A DNA stretch of 50,612 bases, taken from assembly GCA_947258385.1 (NCBI GenBank), contig CAMYII010000040.1, forward strand, positions 1 to 50,612. The letters are read 5' to 3'. This document shows positions 8,492 to 16,161 of this stretch, in pieces. This DNA is from Acidiferrobacterales bacterium. Lineage in GTDB: Bacteria > Pseudomonadota > Gammaproteobacteria > Acidiferrobacterales > SZUA-150. Each line of letters opens with the position of its first letter. Position 1 is the first letter of the stretch. Made by a program: the position numbers and the translations under genes. Below the pieces are notes generated by a model. That model was not told the origin of the DNA. It saw nothing but the letters and a program-made list of their open reading frames with translations, and made no database searches.

Positions 8492-9451
8492 ATGTCCACC
8501 GAACATCCAATTATCGCGGTCACGGGTTCCTCCGGCGCCGGTACCACAACGGTCAAGCAGGCGTTCGCCGGCATCTTCCTGCGCGAGGGCGTAAACGCCA
8601 CTTATGTCAACGGCAGCGGTTTTCGGCGCTACGACCGCGAGGAGATACAGCATGTGCATCGGGAGTCTGCCAAGGGTGGCAAAGCCATTACCCTGTTCAG
8701 TCCCGAGGCCAATCTGTTTGAACGATTGGAGGGTCTGTTTCGCGAGTACTCACGTAGTGGAACCGGGCTCGCGCGAGAGTATATCGAGACCGGAGAGCAG
8801 GCCGTGCAGTATCAACAAGATGTGGGTTCGTTTACACCATGGACAGAAATCCCGGAGGGCTCCGACCTGCTGTTTTATGAGGGACTGTTCGGGGGCTGCA
8901 TTGAAGAGACATGGACCTACCGCTCCATGAGCCCGTCGCACAACCCACTGATCATAAAGGAACGTCATAAACTGAAGACCCGCCCCCATACCGGTGTGGA
9001 CATCGCGCGTTGGACGGATCTATTGATCGGTGTCGTACCGAGCATCAACCTCGAATGGATCCAGAAAATTCACCGTGACTGCAACGTAAAGGGACACTCG
9101 CCCGAGGCGGTGGCCAACACGATTATGCGGCACCTGCCAGACTACGTAGGGTACATCACGCCGCAATTTTCACTTACCGATATTAATTTTCAGCGCGTGC
9201 CTCTCGTTGACACCTCCAACCCGTTCATTGCCCGCGATGTCCCGACCCTGGCCGAGAGCATGGTGGTCATTCGCTTCCGCGAACCAAAGAACGTCGACTT
9301 CCCCAATCTGCTGCAGCGTATCCACAACTCCTTCATGTCCCGCCCGAACACCCTGGTGGTTCCCGGCGGAGAGATGATGCACGCGATGTCTGTCATCTGC
9401 GCGCCCATGGTGCACACACTGCTTGAAAAGCTGTCCCGAAAATATAGCTAA
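8492..9451 (+). CDS. Phosphoribulokinase-like kinase, divergent active site
   Basis: 319 residues from ATG 8492 (CAGGGAA upstream). It aligns along its length with class I proteobacterial phosphoribulokinase, the Calvin cycle enzyme that makes ribulose 1,5-bisphosphate: P-loop 'GSSGAGTTTV', 'FTPWTEIPEGSDLLFYEGL', 'GVVPSINLEWIQKIHRD' and 'VDTSNPFIARDVP'. The segment that normally reads EGDAFHR reads NGSGFRR, so position 42 (catalytic Asp) is Ser and position 45 (sugar-phosphate His) is Arg; Arg49 is kept, and the Arg173 equivalent is Lys190. An extra 20-odd residues follow the GLHG region, itself changed to GLFG. It may phosphorylate something else or be regulatory. No RuBisCO gene is near. 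Confidence 0.82.
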   Translation: MSTEHPIIAVTGSSGAGTTTVKQAFAGIFLREGVNATYVNGSGFRRYDREEIQHVHRESAKGGKAITLFSPEANLFERLEGLFREYSRSGTGLAREYIETGEQAVQYQQDVGSFTPWTEIPEGSDLLFYEGLFGGCIEETWTYRSMSPSHNPLIIKERHKLKTRPHTGVDIARWTDLLIGVVPSINLEWIQKIHRDCNVKGHSPEAVANTIMRHLPDYVGYITPQFSLTDINFQRVPLVDTSNPFIARDVPTLAESMVVIRFREPKNVDFPNLLQRIHNSFMSRPNTLVVPGGEMMHAMSVICAPMVHTLLEKLSRKYS

Positions 9452-9660
9452 GTTCAAAAAAGCTATTCAACGCCATTGGTTTAATCCGAGCCTGTTGTAT
9501 CTCCAGCTACGGCCTTCACTGTTTTTCGCCGATCATCCCAGTCCGGCCCTAACGGGTCTGGCGCTGGAGCGCCCGCCAGTCGAGGCATCCGGGCATCCTG
9601 CCAGGCACGTGCGCGTCCCTCCCGCCTCGCGGACGATACCCCGCGTTGGTTGCGCACCGA

Positions 9661-9690
9661 CCCCGCCTGCCCCGGCACAGCGGGGTTTTT
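9661..9690 (+). terminator. Rho-independent terminator candidate
   Basis: CCCCGC (9661-9666) pairs with GCGGGG (9680-9685), directly followed by TTTTT. The loop is 13 bases. It lies about 210 bases after the phosphoribulokinase-like gene and would end that transcript. Confidence 0.5.
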
Positions 9691-9923
9691 CCACGCTTGC
9701 CTGGACAACCCCGGAACCCCTCGACAGCCGATTGCTGAACGCATTATCGTTGTTGCGCGCGGCGAAACTTGTATGACAGAATCCGCTGGTCGTGCCCGTA
9801 TATCAGTGTTGGCGCGTCAGGACCAGCAAAGCACCCCGCCGGAGCAGGCAAAACACCTTGAACGCCACCACTTTACCCGGGCGTGGGCGCACGAGCGATA
9901 TGTCACTGATAGTCGCCGGTGAT

Positions 9924-9930
9924 GGAGGAG
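9924..9930 (+). promoter_or_regulatory. Ribosome-binding site fixing a GTG start
   Basis: GGAGGAG lies 6 bases before GTG 9937. In-frame upstream starts at 9919 and 9922 would lie within or before this site and would place six extra residues before the signal peptide, so GTG 9937 is the likely start of the SoxX-SoxA protein. Confidence 0.75.
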
Positions 9931-9936
9931 ACTCCC

Positions 9937-11166
9937 GTGAAGTTGAAGGCATTGGTTTACCGTAGTTGCATTTTACTGGCCGCCGCCATGGCCGCCGCTG
10001 GTTGCACAAAGGAGGCCCAACTGGACCTCAAGGCACCGGCATCCGCCAGCCCCTGGACCCGCTATGCCGGCTGGCCGGACAGGCGTTGGGATGAGTTCAA
10101 CACGCTCGCCGTCGACCAATCACCGCCGATCGGCACATCGCCAAAAGTGGAATCCCCGATCGAAGGTGACCCCACGAAGGGCATGGAGCTGTCTTTCGAC
10201 CGCTCGCGCGGCGGCGGCTGCATGGCCTGTCATGTCATGGGCCCGCAGACCCCCGAGCAACCGGGTAACGTCGGTCCGGATCTCTCTATGGTCGGCACCT
10301 ATCGCAGCGACGAATTCCTGTTCAATTATATGTACGACCCTCGAACGCAGAACACGCGCTCGATCATGCCGCCCTGGGGGACGCATGGGTCGTTCACGGT
10401 CGATGAGATCAAAGATATCGTCGCCTTCATGAAAACGCTCACGCAGCCCGCCACGTTCAAGGACCCGCTCGACGACCCGGCGCAGCGGCCGGTGCCAAAG
10501 GAGACGCGCGATAATCTCGACGAATTCGAGAACCCGGCCATGGACGCGGTGGAACGGGCCAAGAAACTTTACAAGGAGACCGGGCCGGACGGGAAATCCT
10601 GTGACTCGTGCCACGAAGACCCGGCAAAGGCCTTTGCGACCTGGGCCGCGTCCATGCCGAAATACGAACCGCGCCTGAAAAAAGCCCTGGGCGTCGAGGA
10701 ATTTGTCACCCGTCACGCCCTGGCAACGACCGGAAGCTCGTGGCTCATGCAGAGCGAGGAGAACCTCGCGGTGTCGGTATACCTGCGGTATCTTGCCAAT
10801 GGCACGCCGATACAGGTGAATCTTGAGGGCGCCGGCGCCAAGGAGGCGGTCGAACGCGGCAAGGCATTAATGCAGAGAAAGATCGGGCAGCTGAACTTCG
10901 CCTGCGTGGACTGCCACCAGGTGGGCGCAAACCGCTGGATCCGCGGCCAGTGGCTCGGCGAATACCGCGGCCAAACCCCGCATTTTCCGACCTGGCGCAC
11001 GAGCCGGCACGAGATATGGGATCTCCGCAAGCGGATGCAATGGTGCAACGTGGCGATACGTGCCAATGAACTGCCGCCGGACGCGCAGCAATATGCGGAC
11101 ATAGAGCTTTACCTTGTCTCTCTGAGCAATGGCCTGCCGTTGGACGTTCCGGGGATTCGGCACTAA
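9937..11166 (+). CDS. soxXA: SoxX-SoxA fusion, c-type cytochrome of thiosulfate oxidation
   Basis: 409 residues. A signal peptide ends in a lipobox-like AAGC (Cys23), so the protein is exported and may be lipid-anchored. Residues about 80-170 resemble SoxX: haem site CMACH (95-99) and a later Met ligand in 'SIMPPWGTHG' (about 144). Residues about 190-409 resemble diheme SoxA: CDSCH (222-226), CVDCH (323-327), then 'GQWLGEYRGQTPHFPTWR' and 'RMQWCNVAIRANELPP', whose Cys370 is the conserved active-site and haem-ligand cysteine. SoxXA normally consists of two proteins that attach thiosulfate to SoxY; here both halves are one chain. No soxYZ, soxB or soxCD genes are in the window. Confidence 0.88.
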   Translation: MKLKALVYRSCILLAAAMAAAGCTKEAQLDLKAPASASPWTRYAGWPDRRWDEFNTLAVDQSPPIGTSPKVESPIEGDPTKGMELSFDRSRGGGCMACHVMGPQTPEQPGNVGPDLSMVGTYRSDEFLFNYMYDPRTQNTRSIMPPWGTHGSFTVDEIKDIVAFMKTLTQPATFKDPLDDPAQRPVPKETRDNLDEFENPAMDAVERAKKLYKETGPDGKSCDSCHEDPAKAFATWAASMPKYEPRLKKALGVEEFVTRHALATTGSSWLMQSEENLAVSVYLRYLANGTPIQVNLEGAGAKEAVERGKALMQRKIGQLNFACVDCHQVGANRWIRGQWLGEYRGQTPHFPTWRTSRHEIWDLRKRMQWCNVAIRANELPPDAQQYADIELYLVSLSNGLPLDVPGIRH

Positions 11167-11336
11167 GTGAGGGTGGCCAGGGATGGCGCCCGTTATTTGA
11201 TTTGGATAACTAAGAACGACCGATCCGAGAAGAGCTTGCTTGATCCGATCAGCGTTGACGGTCATCGCTATACGGCATGAGATAAACCGGGCGCTCGTCC
11301 ACAGGCATGCGCAGTACGCGGTGCACCTTTCATAAT

Positions 11337-12311
11337 TTACTCAGAAACAGTATTGCCGCCCTGCGCCTTGGCACGTGCCGCGGCCGCGGCGGCATCCAGC
11401 AGAAGCTTTTCGCCGGCGACAAACGCCTTTAGCTGTACCACACCCAAGGAGATCGTCACCGGTGGCAGGATACATGCCTTCGGCAGGACGATTCCCGTCT
11501 GGCTTACCACCTCGCCCAGGCGCTCGGCCAGAATCCGCGCGCCCTGCAAATCGGTATCGGGCAAGATGATGACAAACTCGTCGTCTGCATAACGCGCAAC
11601 CAAATCGGTCGGCCGCGCCCGAGTCGTCAGGGACCGCACAACCGTGTACAGCGCCTGATCGGCTGCGGTTTGGCCAAAATCGCGAGTGAATTCGCTGAAG
11701 TGGTCGACATCAACCATGATCAATGACAAGGCTTCCTGATTGGTCGAGCTGCGCATAATCTGCCGCGGCAACATCTCCTCCAACCAGCAACGATTGTGGA
11801 CACCAGTCAGTTCATCAACACTGCTGGCGCGGTCATACTTTTCCCGAATTCGCTCATGTTGATTAGCGGTAGGGCCATCGCTGCGCAAATACTGCATCAG
11901 AAGCAGGAAATAATTGCGGGCGAAATCGTGCGAGCTGTTGATGAATTCTATCAATCTGCCCTCATCCACCACCAGAAGCCGGCAATCCTGGTCCGCGACG
12001 ACATATTCCGTGCACGGATGCCCGTTGATGATGGAGAGCACCCCGATACATTCCCCCGCCTCGACGTCATCAACGGGATCGGCTGTAAGAGAAGCCTCAT
12101 GTACGCGAAGGCGACCGGAAAGCAAAAGATAAAGCACATGGTTCGGCTGTCCAGGGGAGAGCAGAACTTGCCCGGCATCCAATTTGAGCACCGGGCAGCG
12201 GCTTAGCAGCGTGTCAATGGACGAGAGCTCTTCGCCCTTGAACAGCCCGACCTGCGACGCCTCTGTGGGATTCGCATTGTAGTCGACGAAAACTGTCACA
12301 CCTGCGCTCAT
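11337..12311 (-). CDS. Cyclic nucleotide-binding-like and GGDEF domain protein
   Basis: 324 residues from ATG 12311. Residues about 20-140 form a Crp/CNMP-binding-like beta-roll ('KLDAGQVLLSPGQPNHVLYL', 'EAGECIGVLSIINGHPC'). Residues about 165-320 form a GGDEF diguanylate cyclase domain ('DELTGVHNRCWLEEM', 'LIMVDVDHFSEFTRDFG'). The signature loop is RYADDEF instead of GGDEF, a substitution of both glycines that may weaken or abolish c-di-GMP synthesis. No helix-turn-helix follows the roll, so it is not a Crp-type transcription factor. It is cytoplasmic and probably links a small-ligand or membrane-potential signal to c-di-GMP. It is the only gene in its strand block. Confidence 0.85.
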   Translation of the reverse strand: MSAGVTVFVDYNANPTEASQVGLFKGEELSSIDTLLSRCPVLKLDAGQVLLSPGQPNHVLYLLLSGRLRVHEASLTADPVDDVEAGECIGVLSIINGHPCTEYVVADQDCRLLVVDEGRLIEFINSSHDFARNYFLLLMQYLRSDGPTANQHERIREKYDRASSVDELTGVHNRCWLEEMLPRQIMRSSTNQEALSLIMVDVDHFSEFTRDFGQTAADQALYTVVRSLTTRARPTDLVARYADDEFVIILPDTDLQGARILAERLGEVVSQTGIVLPKACILPPVTISLGVVQLKAFVAGEKLLLDAAAAAARAKAQGGNTVSE

Positions 12312-12549
12312 AGCCCTGTCACCACACACCAGAATCAGTATTCTGCTGTATACGATGCACAATGTGTGCCATTCCTTAGGCACCGCGGGACGCGATGGGC
12401 CCGGCACGGATAGTCGCCTTGTAACAGTGATTTAGCGCGCTGGTATCGCCCCGCGGCGGCCCGGGCTGGCTTGACCGGCGGTTCGCGGTCACTATAGGAT
12501 CAGCTGTGACCGCCCCATACGGGCCATGAGCTAGAATTCCCTAAGAACG

Positions 12550-13491
12550 TTGTACAGAAAACCCCGCATCCGTTGTCGGGCCTGCCTGCTGGCCGTGGCC
12601 GTAACCAGCCCGTGGACACTCACGTTCCCGGTGTGCGCGGCCGCGGAAGGCCCGGGCGGCGCAGCAGCGCAATCCCCACCTGAAGTATCGTCTATCTCCC
12701 CGGACCCCGGGCGGGTCTGGTTGCCGGTGCCGGAAACACACCTCTACCCCCTGCACCTGGCGGACCCGCGGCGGCCGGTCTTCGGCTTACAGCGCATGCA
12801 TTTTTCCCGCTCGGAGATCGACCAGGCCGGCAACGATCGCTTCGGCCTCAAACTCGGCGGTCGGCTGGGGCTGGTACGCCGTCATCCCGAGGATCGCATC
12901 GATCGTGGCTGGCAGCTTAGCATGGAGGGGGGATTTACCGGCCAGTTTGATATCGATAATTCGACCGACAACATCGGCTGGGACGGCGTCTATGGGCTGA
13001 CGCTTTCGTGGCGGTCGAGCCAGGCGCTCGCCTTCAAGCTGGGGGCGCTGCACAACACCTCGAGCCATATCGGTGATGAATATATCGAGCGAACCGGGCG
13101 CAAGCGCATCAATTACACCCGCGAGGAAATGATCGGCGGGGTGAACTGGTCGATCACGGACCGCTGGCAGACCTACGTTGAGAGCGGCTGGGCCTATGAC
13201 CTGCGCAATGACGAGCTACAGGAACCGTGGCGGGCGCAGGCAGGCCTGGAGTATGCGGCCACGAACAGTCTCTGGCGGCAGAGGCTGGGCTGGTACGCCG
13301 CCGTGGACACCAACGCCACCGAAGAACGCGACTGGGATGTCGACACCACCGTGCAGGCGGGTTTCATGTACCAGGCCAGGGAGCGGGTGTGGCGCCTTGG
13401 CATTGAATACTATAATGGCCGCTCCTTGATCGGCGAGTTCTTTCAGGACGATGAGCGCTATATCGCCCTGGGGTTCTGGCTCGATATCTAA
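12550..13491 (+). CDS. DUF1207 family outer-membrane beta-barrel protein
   Basis: 313 residues starting at TTG 12550. A signal peptide (about 1-31, ending VCAAAEG) precedes a region with alternating aromatic and polar strands typical of a small outer-membrane barrel: 'WQLSMEGGFTGQFDIDNST', 'NIGWDGVYGLTLSWRSSQAL', 'LGALHNTSSHIGDEYIE'. The protein ends in a strand and a terminal hydrophobic residue ('YIALGFWLDI'), as expected for Bam substrates. The 'HxSSHxGDEY' motif is characteristic of DUF1207. Function is unknown in the family. The start is uncertain because no clear ribosome-binding site is seen. It converges on the Mth938-domain gene. Confidence 0.8.
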   Translation: MYRKPRIRCRACLLAVAVTSPWTLTFPVCAAAEGPGGAAAQSPPEVSSISPDPGRVWLPVPETHLYPLHLADPRRPVFGLQRMHFSRSEIDQAGNDRFGLKLGGRLGLVRRHPEDRIDRGWQLSMEGGFTGQFDIDNSTDNIGWDGVYGLTLSWRSSQALAFKLGALHNTSSHIGDEYIERTGRKRINYTREEMIGGVNWSITDRWQTYVESGWAYDLRNDELQEPWRAQAGLEYAATNSLWRQRLGWYAAVDTNATEERDWDVDTTVQAGFMYQARERVWRLGIEYYNGRSLIGEFFQDDERYIALGFWLDI

Positions 13492-13507
13492 TCGCCGACC
13501 CCAGCGC

Positions 13508-13852
13508 CTAGCAAGTCAGGTGCAGCGCGGCGACGATACGCGCGGCTTCCCGCTGCAGACGATTGAATTCCTCGATTGCGGCCCGCGTCGGAGCGACGTG
13601 TGTTTCGATTCCCTTGGCATGCAATGCGTCGAGGGTCTCCTGCGGAACCTTCATGCGCCCAAAGTAGCCTGTGCCGATCACCAACACCTCGGGCGGCGCG
13701 GCGAGCACCTCGGACAAATCCTCTGGATGAAGCTTATGGCCCTCCTTGCGCCGCCACTTCGCCTGCACCCGTTGCGGATAGATGATGACATCGGACGCGT
13801 ACCTGGCTCCGTCAATCTGGATGTGCCCGAATGAATACTCTTCTACCGCCAT
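13508..13852 (-). CDS. Mth938/NDUFAF3-like domain protein (DUF498)
   Basis: 114 residues, full length for this small cytoplasmic family. Recognised from 'EGHKLHPEDLSEVLAAPPEV', then 'LVIGTGYFGRMKVPQETLDA' and 'GIETHVAPTRAAIEEFN'. The fold contains a buried glycine-rich turn. The mitochondrial relative NDUFAF3 is a complex I assembly factor; the role of bacterial members is not established. Its start is 24 bases after the stop of the upstream BON-domain gene in the same direction, so the two are likely co-transcribed. Confidence 0.85.
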   Translation of the reverse strand: MAVEEYSFGHIQIDGARYASDVIIYPQRVQAKWRRKEGHKLHPEDLSEVLAAPPEVLVIGTGYFGRMKVPQETLDALHAKGIETHVAPTRAAIEEFNRLQREAARIVAALHLTC

Positions 13853-13876
13853 CGCGTCGCCGGCAGTCTGCCTGCA

Positions 13877-14605
13877 TTAGTCGCGGGTTTCGATGTGATC
13901 GACCACCTCAAGCACTCCCGGCACATACCACGCATCCAGCGCCGCGAGTTTCTTTTCTTCCTTGCTGGCGACAAAACCCTCGAGTGTGACCGTGCCGTCA
14001 TGGACGCTGACAAGCAACTGGCTGGCGTGAACCAGCGGGTCCTTCTCAAAGGCCATGCGCACCGCATCGGTGAGCTCGCCGTCATTGTCTTCCTCCGGCG
14101 GCACAACCTCCAACTGGTTATTCACCGCCTGGCAGCCCGCGACCCACCAGACCAACACCTCGGCCAGCCGGCGATGGGTCAGGCTTCCGACATGTCCAGA
14201 CAGGCTCACAACCCCATCCTCGACACTGATGTCGATCAGTCCGGCATCGTCTTCAGCCTTGTGTACCGTCTCGCGCTTACCGTCTCGCATCAGCCTCAAA
14301 CTGTATTCGCTCAGCGCCGGTTCCCGCTGCAGGGCGTTGACCACACCGACGCGCAATGTGCCGTCCTCCTCCCCGTTGGAGGCGCTCACCCGTAAGCGGT
14401 CCAATACGATGGAGTCGCCCGCGAGCTCAAAGGCGACCGCGAGGAACAGCTTCTTGGCGGCGATATTTTCAACGGCTCCTTGGAGTAACAGTTTTCCTTG
14501 TTGGAGGGAGGCTTGGACGGGGTAGCGGTGCAGGTCTATGCGGGGATCGTGTTCCAGCGCGGCGATCAGCGCCTTGGATACGTCGTTCGAGGCTTCTTGT
14601 TCCAT
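13877..14605 (-). CDS. BON domain protein (three BON-like repeats)
   Basis: 242 residues from ATG 14605, with AGGAGAT upstream. Three alpha-beta repeats of the BON type are visible at about 5-70, 75-160 and 165-240. Each starts with a short helix ('VSKALIAALEHDPRI', 'DAVRMAFEKDPLV') and ends in 'VTLEGFVASKEEK' or 'VSLSGHVGSLTHRR' strands. BON domains are thought to bind lipids or membrane surfaces. No signal peptide is seen, so it appears cytoplasmic, unlike OsmY. It is followed closely by the Mth938-domain gene. Function is not assigned. Confidence 0.8.
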   Translation of the reverse strand: MEQEASNDVSKALIAALEHDPRIDLHRYPVQASLQQGKLLLQGAVENIAAKKLFLAVAFELAGDSIVLDRLRVSASNGEEDGTLRVGVVNALQREPALSEYSLRLMRDGKRETVHKAEDDAGLIDISVEDGVVSLSGHVGSLTHRRLAEVLVWWVAGCQAVNNQLEVVPPEEDNDGELTDAVRMAFEKDPLVHASQLLVSVHDGTVTLEGFVASKEEKKLAALDAWYVPGVLEVVDHIETRD

Positions 14606-15251
14606 ACTGAGATCTCCTGGAGGTTGCAGAGGGTTTGCCCGTGGAGTATACACCTTTGCGGCCCCAGGTCAGAGCCGAGGGCCCGCGCATCCCGGGGGCA
14701 TTTTTCCCAGCGACATCGTCGCCACGGCGGCGGCCGCTCGCCCCCTGGCGCGGGGCGGAACCCGTGGACAACGGTCCAACAACGAGAATTCGTTATCATA
14801 CAGACAGTGCTCGACGCCCCGCCCGGATGCACGGTCCGGGCAGGATCGAGAGCAGGAATACTTGAGTGGCATGATCGGATAAAGCGGCGGGGCGATCCCT
14901 GAAGCGGGATCGGGCCTTTATCTCCGCCCGCAAAGGGGGTATCTTTTTTTCACATCAAGTACCCAGAACCTGTCTCAAAATCAAACGTTCGGCAACCCTT
15001 CACGCCCTGGACGCAACGCAAAAAACACCAAGACGCAGAAAATACTTCAGAATGGAGCGTTTTTGCTTTCTTCGCGTACTTTGCGCCTCCGTGTTTTTTC
15101 CACAACGCCAGGGGGCCGGAGGCCCGCTCGCCGGCATTGGCCGATTTCTCATGGCATCGGACGGTGCGGTGGTCGCCCGGATCGCGGGTCCCGCCCCCGA
15201 GCCCGGCAACCGGCACAGCAGAATCAGGTCGCGCCGTGAATCGACCGCGGT
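14606..15251. other. Divergent intergenic region containing repeat copy 2
   Basis: 646 bases between divergently transcribed genes. It holds a perfect 7-bp hairpin, CGATCCC-TGAAGC-GGGATCG (14893-14912), without a proper T-run, and repeat copy 2 (14964-15122). The open frames here are shadows of the repeat or have no recognisable product. Confidence 0.5.
14964..15122 (+). repeat. Dispersed palindromic element, copy 2
   Basis: Begins CAGAACCTGTCTCAAAATC, continues with CAACCCTTCACGCCCTGG, has the centre GGAGCGTTTTTGCTTTCTTCGCG and the right arm AACGCCAGGGGGCCGGAGG. The right terminal TTGAGATAG...CTAG is missing, so this copy is truncated or diverged on the right. Confidence 0.85.
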
Positions 15252-15833
15252 ATGATTATTTACCTGCATGGTTTCAACAGCTCGGGCGCATCGGCCAAGG
15301 CCAAGGCGCTTCGCCGGCTCTTGCAGCCGATCGCGGTGCTGGCGCCGAGCTATCACTTCGATCCGCCACGCGCGGTGGAACAGTTGCAATCCCGGATCGA
15401 GGACGCCTTGAAGACCGAAACTCCTCGGGACACATTAATGCTTGTGGGTTCATCGCTGGGCGGGTTTTATGCCCAGTACCTGGCGCGACGCTACGGCTGC
15501 AAACTCGTGCTGATCAACCCCGCGCTGGATCCAATACCTGCGTTGGCGGATTATCTTGGCGAGAATACCAATTTCTACACCGGAGTGGTCTACGCGCTTG
15601 AACACCGGCATCTCGATGCGCTGAGGCCCTACTACGTCGTGGATCCCTGCCGCGACCCGGTGCCCACGCTGGTGCTGCTGGACCAAGGCGATGAATTGCT
15701 CGATCACCGCATCGCGTTCGAGCGTTATCAGGCCTGCGCCGAGGTACTGCGCTTTGACGGCGGGGACCATCAGTTCCAGCACCTCCCCGAGGCCATCGAG
15801 AGTATCAAGACTCTCTACCGTAGTATCGGCTAA
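15252..15833 (+). CDS. yqiA: YqiA-like alpha/beta hydrolase esterase
   Basis: 193 residues, typical for the YqiA/UPF0227 esterase group of small cytoplasmic hydrolases. Seen: 'MIIYLHGFNSSGASAKAKAL' (oxyanion-hole strand and loop), nucleophile motif VGSSLGGFYA (Ser near 72), acid region 'LVLLDQGDELLDH' and a late 'GGDHQFQHLPE' with the catalytic histidine. In Escherichia coli, yqiA sits beside parE and cpdA; here it stands alone. Natural substrates are unknown; the family acts on short acyl esters. Confidence 0.85.
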   Translation: MIIYLHGFNSSGASAKAKALRRLLQPIAVLAPSYHFDPPRAVEQLQSRIEDALKTETPRDTLMLVGSSLGGFYAQYLARRYGCKLVLINPALDPIPALADYLGENTNFYTGVVYALEHRHLDALRPYYVVDPCRDPVPTLVLLDQGDELLDHRIAFERYQACAEVLRFDGGDHQFQHLPEAIESIKTLYRSIG

Positions 15834-16161
15834 TCACAGGTAAATCGATCCGATCGGCGGGCGGCAGGCTGAACCCACCAGCGTGGCCCGCGGGCGCCTA
15901 TTCACTCAGCGATATGCGGTTGACACTTGCACAGACAGGGAGAAGCGGCGCATGAGAAAATCAAAAAGGCTGGATAATCGTGCGAAAACTTGCAACCGCT
16001 GGGAATTAACGTTCATTAAATGCATCAAAGCCTACGGGCGTACCGGAATTTAGTACGCCCGGACGTGTACTTCGCGAACGGAATCGGGTTGGTGGTTTGC
16101 CAGCACTGGCGTTACAGCGACTGGATACTTTCGAGAGGTAACCCTGCAACGCGCAGAGCGT
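15834..16161. other. Intergenic region with an 8-bp inverted repeat
   Basis: 328 bases with no gene seen. It contains GGGCGTAC (16036-16043) and GTACGCCC (16053-16060), a perfect dyad with a 9-base loop, about 100 bases before the lipase gene. It could be an operator or a leader hairpin; nothing else is recognised. Confidence 0.35.

Larger units (their letters stand above)
9452..9936. other. Intergenic region with one terminator-like hairpin
   Basis: 485 bases without a supported gene. Open frames here are short and show no recognisable product. Apart from the hairpin at 9661-9690 and the ribosome-binding site of the next gene at its end, nothing is recognised. Confidence 0.4.

Noticed and set aside
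14893-14912. Hairpin CGATCCC-TGAAGC-GGGATCG as a terminator
   Set aside because: No T-run follows and no gene ends next to it.
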